A DNA stretch of 64,000 nucleotides from Pseudoduganella plicata (GCF_004421005.1 NZ_CP038026.1:3782001-3846000); one strand, 5' to 3'. Positions 16,060-25,790 are shown, counted from the first letter of the stretch. The notes: generated by a model from the letters alone, not told the origin. Made by a program: numbers and translations.

Positions 16060-17778
16060 ATGAAGACACTGCGGATATTCACCGTCGCGCTGGCGCTGGC
16101 CTGCGCGCAGATGGGCCAGGGCGCAGCGGCGCCGAAAGTGTTGCACGCGCTGCTGTCGACGGGCGAGACGGGGCTGGACCCCGCCGTCGCCTCCGACCTG
16201 GCCAGCCTGTCGCTGCTGGAAAACCTGTTCGACCCGATGCTGCGCTACGACTACCTGGCGCGCCCCGTCAAGCTGCAGGCCAATACGCTGGTGGCGATGC
16301 CGACCGTCGATGCCGCCGGCACCATGTGGACCTTTCGCCTGAAACAGGGCATGGCATTCGCGCCGGACGCCGCGTTCGGCGGGCAGCGGCGCGAGGTGAC
16401 GGCGCAGGATTACGTCTACAGCCTGCAACGGCTGTACGACCCGGCGCTGAAGTCGCCCTGGCTGTTCCTGTTCGAAGGAAAACTGCTGGGCGACGAGGCG
16501 TGGCGCGAGCATTTCAGTTACGGTACCGCGATACCCGGCCTGCGTGCGGTCGACCGCTACACCCTGCGGATCCGGCTGAAGGAACCGGATCCCAGCCTGC
16601 TGTTTTACCTCGCGCTGCCGGCCACGGGCGCCGTGGCGCGCGAGGCGGCGGAGCGCTACGGCAGCCAGCTGGGCAATCATCCGGTAGGCAGCGGGCCGTT
16701 CGTCATGGGCGAGTGGAAGCGCAGCGACCGCATCACCTTGCAGGCGAACCGCAGCTACCACCTGCCGCTGCCGCTTGTCGACCGGGTGGACGTGAAGATC
16801 ATGGAGGAATACCAGTCGCGCGTGCTGGGCTACCTGAATGGCGAATTCGACTACATCGAACAGGTGCCGGAATCGATGCGCGATCTGGTGCTCGACCCGG
16901 CGTCGGCCACGCCCGTGCTGAAGCCCGGGCTGGCGCGGCGCGGCATGGTGCTCGATCCGTTCCCCGTGCTGCAGACGTACTACATGTGGATGAACATGAC
17001 GGACCCCGTCATCGGCGGCTACACGAAGGAAAAGATCGCGCTGCGCCGCGCCATCGCCCTCGGCTACAACAGCGCCGAGGACATCGCGCTGCTGAAGAAA
17101 GGGTTGGCGCTGCCGGCGCAGTCGCCGCTGCCGCCCAATGTGCTGGGCTACGATCCGTCTTACCGCAGCCCGATCTCGTACAACCTGACGATGGCGCGGG
17201 CGCTGCTGGAGCGCTATGGCTACCGCACGGGCGCGGACGGGTTCCGCACGCTGCCGGACGGGCGGCCCCTGGTCCTGCGGATGCACAGCGAGCCGTCGAT
17301 GGTGGGAAGACTGCGCGATGAACTGTGGCGCAAGAACCTCAATGCGCTCGGGCTGCGCGTCGAATTCATCACCGACAAGAAAACGGAAATCATCAAGGCT
17401 TCGCGCCTTGGCAAGGTCATGATGTTCGAGACGAACTGGGTGGCCGACTTCCCCGATGGCGACAACTTTTACCAGCTGCTGTATGGCCCCAACGCCGGCC
17501 GGGCCAATTACGCCCGCTTCGATCTGCCGGCCTATAACGAACGCTACGAACGCGCGCGCAGGCTGGCCGATGGGCCGGAACGCCAGAAGCTGTATGGCGA
17601 GATGGCGCAGCTGATCCACGCCTACAACCCATGGGTGCTGCTGACGCACCCGATCTCCGCCGATATCCGGCAACCGTGGCTAAAAAACTACAAGCGCCAC
17701 CCTGTCGAATTCACCAACTGGCGATATCTGGATATCGACGTTACTGCGCGCGAGCGCGCCGCTAGAATGACGCGTTGA
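16060..17778 (+). CDS. Periplasmic oligopeptide-binding protein (SBP family 5) without a local permease
   Basis: 572-residue extracytoplasmic solute-binding protein of the OppA/MppA/DppA type. A cleavable signal peptide precedes AAAPKVLHALLSTGETGLDPA, and the family pattern LLENLFDPMLRYD and HPVGSGPFVMGEW follow. ATG 16060 is preferred to ATG 16048 because it gives a normal signal peptide, though neither has a strong ribosome-binding site. No ABC permease or ATPase genes lie nearby, as for MppA, which shares the Opp permease to recycle murein tripeptide. In this island a wall-peptide ligand is the best inference. Confidence 0.87.
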   Translation: MKTLRIFTVALALACAQMGQGAAAPKVLHALLSTGETGLDPAVASDLASLSLLENLFDPMLRYDYLARPVKLQANTLVAMPTVDAAGTMWTFRLKQGMAFAPDAAFGGQRREVTAQDYVYSLQRLYDPALKSPWLFLFEGKLLGDEAWREHFSYGTAIPGLRAVDRYTLRIRLKEPDPSLLFYLALPATGAVAREAAERYGSQLGNHPVGSGPFVMGEWKRSDRITLQANRSYHLPLPLVDRVDVKIMEEYQSRVLGYLNGEFDYIEQVPESMRDLVLDPASATPVLKPGLARRGMVLDPFPVLQTYYMWMNMTDPVIGGYTKEKIALRRAIALGYNSAEDIALLKKGLALPAQSPLPPNVLGYDPSYRSPISYNLTMARALLERYGYRTGADGFRTLPDGRPLVLRMHSEPSMVGRLRDELWRKNLNALGLRVEFITDKKTEIIKASRLGKVMMFETNWVADFPDGDNFYQLLYGPNAGRANYARFDLPAYNERYERARRLADGPERQKLYGEMAQLIHAYNPWVLLTHPISADIRQPWLKNYKRHPVEFTNWRYLDIDVTARERAARMTR

Positions 17779-17804
17779 CTGTTGCCACGAATGCATTCCA
17801 TAAA
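17775..17804 (+). promoter_or_regulatory. Candidate promoter of the TonB receptor gene
   Basis: TTGACT at 17775-17780 and CATAAA at 17799-17804 are spaced 18 bases, starting over the stop codon of the binding-protein gene. It would give a leader of about 160 bases containing two hairpins. Assignment is from sequence only. Confidence 0.4.
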
Positions 17805-17883
17805 GTTATGGATGCGTCAGCAATTTTCATTAGGTGGCGCGATCCGCCTCGCGCTACGCTGAACAGGCCCGCACGGCAGGACA

Positions 17884-17949
17884 GCCGATGCCATGACATC
17901 GGCGCCGCCGCGCGCGCATCAACCAGGGCTCCAGGCACGGTGGAGCCCT
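17884..17949 (+). promoter_or_regulatory. Two hairpins in the TonB receptor leader
   Basis: First stem GCCGATG (17884-17890) with CATCGGC (17897-17903). Second stem AGGGCTCCA (17925-17933) with TGGAGCCCT (17941-17949), both perfect. The second ends 8 bases before the GGGAGAG ribosome-binding site. No U-run follows it, so a translational control element is more likely than a terminator. The cobalamin-riboswitch B12 box was not found. Confidence 0.5.
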
Positions 17950-17969
17950 TATCATCGGGAGAGAACACC

Positions 17970-20723
17970 GTGAAAGTCACAAAGCTGGCGCACCTGATTG
18001 CGCTGATGGGCGTCGTCGCTCCCGCGATGGCACAACAAGAACAACAACCCATGCAGCGGGTCGAGATCACGGGCAGCAGCATCAAGCGCGTGGTAAAAGA
18101 GGGCGCGCTGCCGGTGCAGACGATCACGTTCGACACGATCCGCAAGGCCGGCGTGACGGACACGGAGCAGCTGATGCGGCTCATCTCCGCCAACGGCACC
18201 GGCGCGGACAATATGACGTCCGGGAACAACGTGTTCGGTGCCGACGCCGATCGCGTTTCCGGTGGTGCGTCGTTCGCGTCGCTGCGCGGCCTGGGCCCGA
18301 ACGCGACGCTCGTGCTGCTGAACGGGCGCCGCATGGGCAACCACGGCGGCAGCGGCAAGGCCGTCGACCTGAACTCGATTCCGCTGGCCGCGATCTCGCG
18401 CGTGGAGATCCTGAAGGACGGCGCGTCCGCCATCTATGGCACCGATGCCATCGGCGGAGTCGTCAATTTTATTTTGCGGACCGACTACAAGGGCCTGGAA
18501 GCATCGACCACCTTGAACGCGACGGAAGCGGGCGGCGGCATGGAGCGTACCTACTCCCTGCTGGGCGGTCTGGGCGACCTGAATGCCGATGGCTGGAACG
18601 TGATGGCCAGCGTGACGCACGATGTGGAAGACAAGCTGGAATCGCGCCAGCGCGATTTCGCCCGCGGCAACCAGCCCGCACGGGGCCTGTCGCCCGACAC
18701 GACCGGCACGCCGTACGCGAACATCCTGACCGGCGCGGGCACGGCGCTGGGCACGGGCTTCCGCATGCCGGGCGACCCCACCACCTACCTGCAGGCGGGC
18801 CTGCTCAGCCTGCAAGGCAAATGCGATACCGTGCCCGGTATGTCGCAATACGCAACGGAGCTGTGGAAGGACGTCACGTCCCCCACGCGCACGCGCTACT
18901 CGTGCGCCTATGACTACGGCAGCGACTACGTGATGGCGTTCCCGACGGAGCGCACCACGGCCGTCTCGCGCGGCACCTTTAAAATCAACGAAAACCACCG
19001 GGTGTACGCCGAGTTCACCGGCTCGCGCACGGAAGCGACGGCCGAACTGACGGCGCTGCAGATTTCGACGAGCCTCGCCAACGGCAATGCGTATCCCGTC
19101 AACGGGCCGTACTACCAGGATCTGTCGCAGTACATTCCCACCTACGACAGGACCAAACCGATCATCTACAAATGGCGCGCCACCCCATGGGGCAACCGGA
19201 CGCAGTACAACGTGTCGGAAAGCTATCGCGGCCTGCTGGCCGCCGAAGGCACGCTGGCCGGCAAGTACGACTACAAGGTCGGCCTGTCGAAATCGATCAG
19301 CACCACGCAGACGGACCTCGTGGACGGCTACGGCTATACCAACAGGATCTACGCGGCGCTGGCCAGCGGCATCGTCAACCCGTGGGTCGCCCCGGGCCAG
19401 ACGCAGACGCAGGAAGCGACGGACCTGATCGAATCGACGAAGTATCGCGGCGCCTTCCAGCACGGCCGCACGACGATGACGCAGCTCGATGGGTCCATCT
19501 CCGGCGAAGTGTTCAACCTGCCGGCAGGCGCTGTCTCGATGGCTGTCGGTGTCGATCTGCGCAAGGAGACCTACTCGTTCGGACAGGACGTGGATGCGAC
19601 AACGATCCTGCTCTCGCCCGGCAATGCGAATCTCGACGAGGCCACGCGCTACGTGCGCGCCGTGTATGCCGAAGCGATCGTGCCGGTATTGAAGGATCTG
19701 GAAGTGCAGCTGGCGATCCGCCGTGACAACTACAGCCTGGTGGGCGCCACGACCAATCCGAAGATCGCGTTCCGCTACCAGCCCACGCAGACGTTCCTGC
19801 TGCGCGGCTCGGCCGGCAAGGGCTTCCTGGCGCCGAGCTTCAACCAGCTGTACGCGGGCCGGCTGGCGCAGGAACTGCCGAACGGGATCATCGACCAGCA
19901 AGGCTGCGCCGCGCATCCCGGCGACCCGGCCTACTGCGCGATCGAGCGGCTGGACTACAACACGGGCGGCAATCCCGGCTTGCGGCCGGAAACGTCGAAG
20001 CAGGGCACGCTGGGCATCGTCGTGGAACCGTTCAAAAACTTCAGCGCATCCGTGGACTGGTGGGCGATCAACATCAAGGACCGCATCCTGAACCGCACGC
20101 CGCAGACGGTGCTGAACAACTGGCAGTACCTGCCGCAGTACATCGTGCGCAACGCCGCCGGCGTCATCGATCATGTGGAGGCAGGCTGGATCAATGCGGC
20201 CGGCCTGAAAACGCGCGGCGTGGACATCGGCCTGCGCTACGACGGCAAGTACGCCGGCTACACCTACGCGGCGGTCCTGGACGGCACGTACCTGGACAGC
20301 TTCAAGTTCGCCGAGTTCGAGGGCCAGCCGTACAAGGAGCAGGTCAGCCAGTTCAGCACGCGCGACATCTACCTGCGCTGGAAGCACACCCTCAGCCTCA
20401 CCGTCGGCAAGGGCGACTGGAGCGGCCTGCTGCTGCAGCGTTACGCGTCCGGCTACAACGACCAGTTGCCGAACAACGGCAAGGGTGCGCCGCCGCCCGG
20501 TTTCGACCCACGCGTCAGGCACTACACGAAGCACGACGTGTCGCTGACGTACACGGGGTTCAAGAACACGACGCTGACATTCGGCATCCAGAACCTGTTC
20601 GACACCGACCCTTCGTTCACGGCGCACAACGTGGATGAAGTGGTGGGTGCCGGCTGGGATCCGCGCGTGGCCGATCCGCGCGGCCGGGCATTCTCGCTCA
20701 ACCTGAAGTACAAATTCCTCTGA
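17970..20723 (+). CDS. TonB-dependent outer-membrane receptor
   Basis: 917-residue receptor. The GTG at 17970 is chosen because GGGAGAG lies 7 bases upstream and the protein then begins with a good signal peptide (ending PAMAQ). The plug domain follows (MQRVEITGSSIKR, a TonB-box-like start, then VLLNGRRM and VEILKDGASAIYGTDAIGGVVNF). The barrel ends FSLNLKYKFL. The N-terminus resembles the oligosaccharide/peptide-type TBDRs common in Massilia, Xanthomonas and Caulobacter, not classical siderophore receptors. Between a peptide-binding protein and an LD-carboxypeptidase gene, it is a candidate importer of peptidoglycan fragments. That substrate is inferred. Confidence 0.9.
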   Translation: MKVTKLAHLIALMGVVAPAMAQQEQQPMQRVEITGSSIKRVVKEGALPVQTITFDTIRKAGVTDTEQLMRLISANGTGADNMTSGNNVFGADADRVSGGASFASLRGLGPNATLVLLNGRRMGNHGGSGKAVDLNSIPLAAISRVEILKDGASAIYGTDAIGGVVNFILRTDYKGLEASTTLNATEAGGGMERTYSLLGGLGDLNADGWNVMASVTHDVEDKLESRQRDFARGNQPARGLSPDTTGTPYANILTGAGTALGTGFRMPGDPTTYLQAGLLSLQGKCDTVPGMSQYATELWKDVTSPTRTRYSCAYDYGSDYVMAFPTERTTAVSRGTFKINENHRVYAEFTGSRTEATAELTALQISTSLANGNAYPVNGPYYQDLSQYIPTYDRTKPIIYKWRATPWGNRTQYNVSESYRGLLAAEGTLAGKYDYKVGLSKSISTTQTDLVDGYGYTNRIYAALASGIVNPWVAPGQTQTQEATDLIESTKYRGAFQHGRTTMTQLDGSISGEVFNLPAGAVSMAVGVDLRKETYSFGQDVDATTILLSPGNANLDEATRYVRAVYAEAIVPVLKDLEVQLAIRRDNYSLVGATTNPKIAFRYQPTQTFLLRGSAGKGFLAPSFNQLYAGRLAQELPNGIIDQQGCAAHPGDPAYCAIERLDYNTGGNPGLRPETSKQGTLGIVVEPFKNFSASVDWWAINIKDRILNRTPQTVLNNWQYLPQYIVRNAAGVIDHVEAGWINAAGLKTRGVDIGLRYDGKYAGYTYAAVLDGTYLDSFKFAEFEGQPYKEQVSQFSTRDIYLRWKHTLSLTVGKGDWSGLLLQRYASGYNDQLPNNGKGAPPPGFDPRVRHYTKHDVSLTYTGFKNTTLTFGIQNLFDTDPSFTAHNVDEVVGAGWDPRVADPRGRAFSLNLKYKFL

Positions 20724-21796
20724 CCGGAAGCTCCCGCCGCCGCGCGCTCGGCCGTCTGGCGGCGGCCGGCCTTGGCCTTGCCGGCGTCGTGGCGGCGCCA
20801 TCTTCCACCGCCGCGATTACGCGCAGGACCGCCATGCCATTTCCTCCTTTGATCAAACCGCCGCGGCTGGCGCCGGGCGACATCATCGGCCTGATCGCCC
20901 CGGCCGGGGTGATCTCGCAGGAGTCAATCGACAAGTCCGTCGCCCACGTCGAAGCGCTGGGCTTTCGCGTCAGGCTGGGCGCGCACCTGACGGCGGTCCA
21001 CGGCAATTACGCCGGACTGTGGGCGCAGCGGATGATCGACTTCAATGCGATGTTCCGCGACCCGGAGGTAAAAGCCATCTGGGCCATCCGTGGCGGCTCC
21101 GGCGCGTTGCAGCTGCTGCCGCACATCGACTACCAGATGGTCCGCGCGCACCCGAAGATCCTGATCGGCTATTCCGACCTGACGGCGCTGCACCTGGCAA
21201 TCAACCGGCATGCGGGCCTCGTCACGTTTCACGGCCCGCTGGCGATGTCGACACCGTCCGACTACGCCACGAAGCATCTTCTTGACGTACTGATGGACCC
21301 GCGGCCCCAGACCGTCATCCCGATGGCGGCGGAAAACGCGGCCAGGGCGACATCGGCGCCGCAGTTCACGCTGCGCACCGTGGTGCCGGGCGTGGCGACG
21401 GGCCGCCTCACCGGCGGCAACCTGTCGCTCGTGGCCGCGCTGGCCGGTACGCCGTATGCGACCGATATCCGCGGCAGCCTGCTGTTCCTCGAGGACGTGA
21501 ACGAGGAGCCGTACCGCATCGACCGCATGCTGATGCAGCTGCAGATGAACCAGCCGTTCAGCCAGGCGGCCGGCGTCATGCTGGGGGTGTTCGAAGGCTG
21601 CGGCCCCGCGCCAGGGGAAAGCGCGCTGACCCTGGACGAAACGACCGACCAGCACCTTCGTCCCCTGAAGATCCCCGCCGTCACCGGCTGGTCGTTCGGC
21701 CATATCCGCGACCAGTTCACCTTGCCGATGGGCGTCCAGGCGCGCCTGGAGACGGCGGCGCAGACGTTGACGTTACTGGAACCCGCCGTCAGCTGA
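20720..21796 (+). CDS. ldcA: LD-carboxypeptidase (S66) with probable Tat signal and non-canonical start
   Basis: Muramoyl-tetrapeptide carboxypeptidase that removes the terminal D-Ala from L,D-linked tetrapeptides. The S66 nucleophile motif is GYSDLTALHLA, followed by EDVNEEPYRIDRML and a C-terminal histidine in GWSFGHIRDQF. An in-frame ATG at 20834 (MPFPPLIKPP) has AGGA five bases upstream. However, the frame stays open upstream and encodes SSRRRALGRLAAAGLGLAG, a twin-arginine-type signal. The only start-like codon ahead of it is CTG at 20720, overlapping the receptor TGA. The long form would be periplasmic and the short form cytoplasmic. The 3' end overlaps the convergent hybrid kinase gene by 24 bases. 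Confidence 0.88.
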   Translation: MTGSSRRRALGRLAAAGLGLAGVVAAPSSTAAITRRTAMPFPPLIKPPRLAPGDIIGLIAPAGVISQESIDKSVAHVEALGFRVRLGAHLTAVHGNYAGLWAQRMIDFNAMFRDPEVKAIWAIRGGSGALQLLPHIDYQMVRAHPKILIGYSDLTALHLAINRHAGLVTFHGPLAMSTPSDYATKHLLDVLMDPRPQTVIPMAAENAARATSAPQFTLRTVVPGVATGRLTGGNLSLVAALAGTPYATDIRGSLLFLEDVNEEPYRIDRMLMQLQMNQPFSQAAGVMLGVFEGCGPAPGESALTLDETTDQHLRPLKIPAVTGWSFGHIRDQFTLPMGVQARLETAAQTLTLLEPAVS

Positions 21797-23401
21797 GCGC
21801 GCAACGGTCGCCAGGATCTCTTCCAGCGTGGCGATATCGACGGGTTTGACGAGATGGTGATCGAACCCTGCGTGCAGCGCGGCAGCCCGGTCCTCGGCGC
21901 GGCCGTAGCCCGTGATGGCCACCAGCGTGGCCGCCTTGCCGTGCGGTGTCGTGCGCAGCAACGCCGCCAGTTCGTAGCCGTTGATCTCGGGCAGGCCGAT
22001 GTCGAGCAGGCAGACATCCGGTTCGATGCCCCGCGCCGTATCCAGCGCGGCGCGGGCGGCGTGTTCGACAAACACGTCATGCCCGGCCGCGCGCACGATC
22101 ATCGCCAGCGTTTCGGCCACGTCGGGGTTGTCTTCCACGATCAGCACGCGCAGTCCGGCGCCGTGGGCGGCCGGCGTGACCGGCAACGGCGCGGCGGTCC
22201 GGGACGGCGCCGCGCCGGCGAGACGCGGCAGGGTGATTTCAAAGCAGCTCCCCTTGCCCAGGCCCGGGCTGGTGGCGCGCACGGTGCCGCTGTGCAGTTC
22301 GACGATGCGGCGCACGACGGCCAGGCCGATCCCCAGGCCGCCCTGGGACCGGTCGGCGCGCCGCTCGCCCTGGGTGAACAGCTCGAATGCGTGTTCGATC
22401 AGGTCGGCCGTCATGCCGATGCCGTCGTCGCGTACCCGCACGACAATGTCGGCGCCGCGCGCCTGCGTCATGATCTCGATCCTGCCGCCGTCGGGCGTGT
22501 ACTTGACGGCGTTCTGCACCACGTTGGCGACTACCTGCACGAGGCGCTTGAAGTCGCCGCAGACCGGCAAGGGCCCGGCCGGCGGGACGATCGTCAGTGT
22601 ATGGCCGCGTGCCTCGGCCATCGGCAGCACCTGCTCGGCCGCTGCGCCGATCACGGCGGCAAGGTCGAGCACGACCTTCTCCAGCGCAATGCGGCCATGG
22701 CTGACGCGCGTGGCGTCCAGCAGCTCGTCGACCATGCCGGTCAGGTGCCGCACTTGCCGCAGGATAATCGTGCTGGCGCGGGCCAGTGACGCTTCCTGCG
22801 TCTGGCGCGAAACGAATTCGGCGGCGGACTGGATCGGCGCCAGCGGGTTGCGCAATTCGTGCGCCAGCATGGCCAGGAATTCATCCTTGCGCCGGTCCAT
22901 GGCGTTGAGCCGCTGGTGGCCTTCCTCGGCACGGCGGGCCGATTCGATGGCCTCCTGCCGGCTGAGCCGCAACGCTTCCTCCGCCCGCATCCGGGCGGTC
23001 ACCTCGATCGACACGTGCAGGATGCAGCGCAACCGGCCGGCGGCGTCGAAAATGGGAGTATTGGTGGCGTCCCAGAAGCGCTCGACAAACGTTTCCGAGC
23101 CGTCCGCCATGGTCGTGCGGATCGGATAGCGCTGGGTCGGCAGCGAGTGGGGGCGCCCCGTGGCGATGACCAGTGCAAGCGACCGGTGCAGCGCATTGAC
23201 GCCGCTGTCGCTTACATCTTCTGGCGCGGCCGGCAACGCATCGAACAGGGGCCGGCCGACCAGTTGCTCGCGCCGATAGCCGACATTGCGCAGGAAGGCG
23301 TTGTTGACGTCCAGAATTGTCGGGGTAGCGCTGGGTGAAAGGAGCAGGCTGCCCACTGGCGTGTCGGCAAACAGTTGCTGGTGAAGGTGGAAATCGGACA
23401 T
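21773..23401 (-). CDS. PAS-domain hybrid sensor histidine kinase/response regulator
   Basis: 542-residue cytoplasmic hybrid kinase. A PAS domain at about 8-135 ([13 protein letters not shown] to [12 protein letters not shown]) is followed by a short coiled coil, the H-box with His181 ([15 protein letters not shown]), an N-box (VVQNAVKYT), G-boxes ([14 protein letters not shown]) and a C-terminal receiver with Asp467 ([15 protein letters not shown]) and Lys in HHLVKPVD. No transmembrane segment. It is a single gene convergent with ldcA and without a partner output regulator nearby. The signal is unknown. Confidence 0.88.
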   Translation of the reverse strand: MSDFHLHQQLFADTPVGSLLLSPSATPTILDVNNAFLRNVGYRREQLVGRPLFDALPAAPEDVSDSGVNALHRSLALVIATGRPHSLPTQRYPIRTTMADGSETFVERFWDATNTPIFDAAGRLRCILHVSIEVTARMRAEEALRLSRQEAIESARRAEEGHQRLNAMDRRKDEFLAMLAHELRNPLAPIQSAAEFVSRQTQEASLARASTIILRQVRHLTGMVDELLDATRVSHGRIALEKVVLDLAAVIGAAAEQVLPMAEARGHTLTIVPPAGPLPVCGDFKRLVQVVANVVQNAVKYTPDGGRIEIMTQARGADIVVRVRDDGIGMTADLIEHAFELFTQGERRADRSQGGLGIGLAVVRRIVELHSGTVRATSPGLGKGSCFEITLPRLAGAAPSRTAAPLPVTPAAHGAGLRVLIVEDNPDVAETLAMIVRAAGHDVFVEHAARAALDTARGIEPDVCLLDIGLPEINGYELAALLRTTPHGKAATLVAITGYGRAEDRAAALHAGFDHHLVKPVDIATLEEILATVARSADGGFQ

Positions 23402-23577
23402 GAGTGCCGGTCGAAAAACGCGTGGATCGCTGAATCCTCCAGCCTAGCGCGCTGCACCGGACGGACCGTACGCTGCCGCACCCTTGGGGCGTGGCGGCCG
23501 GTTATTGTCGGGTATCGACCGCCGGCGCGGGCGCTGGCGGGCGTCGCCCGCACGCCCGGCCCGGTAGAATTAGCGGC

Positions 23578-24480
23578 ATGACAATACTCAACCGCCAGGC
23601 GACCGCTTTCGTGCTGGGCCATCCGCTGCGTTTTGCGCTGCAGTGCCTCACCGGTTTCCGGGCCAATCAGGGACTGCTGCTGGCCGGCGCGGTCGCTTAT
23701 TACTCGCTGCTGTCGATCGTACCGCTGCTGATGCTGGTGGTGGTGGCGCTGTCGCACGTCATCGACCCGCGCGAGCTGCTGGAAACGATCGGCCACTACC
23801 TCGAATGGCTGGTGCCGGGACAGTCGCACGCGATTGTCGACGAGGTGGCGCATTTCCTCGACCACCGCGACCTGGTCGGCTGGTTCCTCGTGCTGACGAT
23901 GCTGTTTTTCAGCTCGCTGGCGTTCACCGTGCTGGAGAACGCCATGTGCGTCATTTTCATCCACCGCGTGGCCGTGCGGCGCCGGCATTACCTGACGTCG
24001 GCCATTCTGCCGTACTGCTACATCCTGTGCCTCGGCGTGGGAGCGCTGATCGTCACGCTGGTGGCCGGCGGCCTGCAAGTCATCGGCGCGGAAAGCGTGC
24101 GGCTGTTCGGCTACGAATGGTCGCTGCACGGCCTGTCGGGGGCGCTGTTGTACCTGCTGGGCCTGTCAGGCGAAGTGCTGCTGCTGTCGTCGATCTACAT
24201 GGTGATGCCGGTTGGCCGGCTGTCGTGGCAGCATGCCCTGATCGGCGGCGTCACGGCCACCGTGCTGTGGGAGGTTGCCCGTCACGTACTGGTCTGGTAT
24301 TTCTCGACGCTGTCGCAGGTGAACGTGGTGTACGGGTCGATGACGACGGCCATCGTCGTCATGTTCAGCCTGGAGATTGGCGCCACCTTGCTGCTGTTTG
24401 GCGCCCAGGTGATTGCGGAGTACGAAAAAGTGGCGCGCGGCGACCTGGCGCCGACAGCGCCGCTGCGCACGCCGGCCTGA
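23578..24480 (+). CDS. YihY/virulence factor BrkB-family membrane protein
   Basis: 300-residue inner-membrane protein of the YihY (UPF0761, formerly annotated as ribonuclease BN) family, function unclear. About six hydrophobic segments are seen, with the family pattern AGAVAYYSLLSIVPLLMLV near the N-terminus and the conserved WEVARHVLVWYF and NVVYGSMTTAIVVMFSLEIGA later. ATG 23578 is used because the upstream part of the frame lacks protein-like sequence. TAGAAT lies just ahead, so the message may have a very short leader. It is convergent with the kinase gene that ends at 24486. Confidence 0.87.
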   Translation: MTILNRQATAFVLGHPLRFALQCLTGFRANQGLLLAGAVAYYSLLSIVPLLMLVVVALSHVIDPRELLETIGHYLEWLVPGQSHAIVDEVAHFLDHRDLVGWFLVLTMLFFSSLAFTVLENAMCVIFIHRVAVRRRHYLTSAILPYCYILCLGVGALIVTLVAGGLQVIGAESVRLFGYEWSLHGLSGALLYLLGLSGEVLLLSSIYMVMPVGRLSWQHALIGGVTATVLWEVARHVLVWYFSTLSQVNVVYGSMTTAIVVMFSLEIGATLLLFGAQVIAEYEKVARGDLAPTAPLRTPA

Positions 24481-24485
24481 ACTTT

Positions 24486-25790
24486 TTATGCCGGCGGCAG
24501 CGTGATCACGAAGCGGGCACCGCCCAGCGGCGACGTCTCGATGCGCAGTGACCCGCCGTGCAGCGAGACGGCCTTGCTGGCGATCGATAACCCCAGGCCG
24601 AAGCCACCGGTATTGCGGTCGCGGCTGCGGTCGAGCCGGTAAAACGGCTCGAACACTTTCTCGCGCTCTTCTTCCGGGATGCCGGCACCGTCGTCGTCGA
24701 CGACGATCGTCACGCCGCCCAGCTTGCGCGCGGCCGACAGCGCCATCTGTCCGTTGGCATATTTCTGCGCGTTGCGCAGCAGGTTGCCCGTGGCCCGCAT
24801 CAGCAGGCGGCAGTCGCCGTAATAGTCGCCCAGCCCGTCGGGAACGGACACGTCGAGCGACACCGTCGAGGGGGGCAGCGTATTGGCACAGGAGCGCAGC
24901 GCCGCCGTCACGTCGAACGTCTCGTAGCGCAGCGGCTGCTCGCTGTCCAGGCGGGCCATGCCCAGCAGCTCGCTGACGAGCGATTTCAGTTCGGTCAGGT
25001 CGTCCTGCATGCTGCCGATGCGTTTTTCCAGCACCGTGTCGCCCACGGTGTCGTGCAACAGTTCCAGCGCGAATTCCAGCCGCGCGATCGGCGTGCGGAT
25101 TTCATGGGACACGGAATGCAGCAGCCCGCGCTGCGCTTCCAGCAGCGTTTCGATGCGGTCCGCCATATGGTTGATGCGCTCGGCCAGCGGATAGATGCTA
25201 TCGCCCGGCTGCATCTGCGCCCGTACCTTCAGCTCGCCGGAACCGAAGCGGTCGGCCACCTGCATCAGCTTCTGCAGGCCACGCCAATGGGAGCGCGACC
25301 AGACGGCAATGGGAATCAGGAGCGCCAGCGCGACGATGAGGTAGCGCACGGCCTCCATCTGCAGGGCAACCTGGATATCGATGGGCAGGTGCTGCGCGTG
25401 AATTGCCTCTTCATTGCTGCCGATATATTTGTCGCCCGTCAGGTCGACGCGCCGGAACAACGCTTTATGGCCGATATCGATGACGACCTCGCCCCGCTCG
25501 AACGCCGCGCGCGCGTCGGCGGGAACCTGCTGGCGCGCGACGGCAAGGGGGATCAGGTCGAAGCGCACGTCGGATACTTCGCGCACTTTGTTCAGGCGGT
25601 CCAGCCAGCCGTCCGCCGGCGCCTTGTCGACATACTGCTCCAGCAGGAATATCTGCGCCGCCGCCTGGTTGCGAGCGATGCTGCCGATCGGATCGCCATA
25701 CATCCGGTTGATGGTGAAATACACAATGAACGCCGCTGCGCTGATCGACAGCATTACCAGGACGAAAAAGCGAAAGAACAGGCGGTTCAT
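24486..25790 (-). CDS. RstB-like sensor histidine kinase
   Basis: 434-residue membrane histidine kinase. Two transmembrane segments (about residues 7-27 and 148-166) frame a ~120-residue periplasmic sensor, followed by HAMP (RFGSGELKVRAQMQPGD), H-box His229 (LHSVSHEIRTPIARLEF), N-box (NLLRNAQKYA) and G-box (GGFGLGLSIASK). Sequence style and HAMP-linked MADRIETLLEAQRGLLHSVSHE resemble RstB. Its probable partner is the OmpR-type regulator at 26773-27453 on the same strand, from which it is separated by an unrelated gene on the opposite strand. Confidence 0.87.
   Translation of the reverse strand: MNRLFFRFFVLVMLSISAAAFIVYFTINRMYGDPIGSIARNQAAAQIFLLEQYVDKAPADGWLDRLNKVREVSDVRFDLIPLAVARQQVPADARAAFERGEVVIDIGHKALFRRVDLTGDKYIGSNEEAIHAQHLPIDIQVALQMEAVRYLIVALALLIPIAVWSRSHWRGLQKLMQVADRFGSGELKVRAQMQPGDSIYPLAERINHMADRIETLLEAQRGLLHSVSHEIRTPIARLEFALELLHDTVGDTVLEKRIGSMQDDLTELKSLVSELLGMARLDSEQPLRYETFDVTAALRSCANTLPPSTVSLDVSVPDGLGDYYGDCRLLMRATGNLLRNAQKYANGQMALSAARKLGGVTIVVDDDGAGIPEEEREKVFEPFYRLDRSRDRNTGGFGLGLSIASKAVSLHGGSLRIETSPLGGARFVITLPPA

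Noticed and set aside
17781..17969. Cobalamin riboswitch before the TonB receptor
   Set aside because: The conserved B12 box and accompanying structure were not found; only two simple hairpins are present.
17952..20801. A 949-codon antisense frame over the TonB receptor gene
   Set aside because: Same GC-bias effect; arginine/alanine-rich with no recognisable domains.
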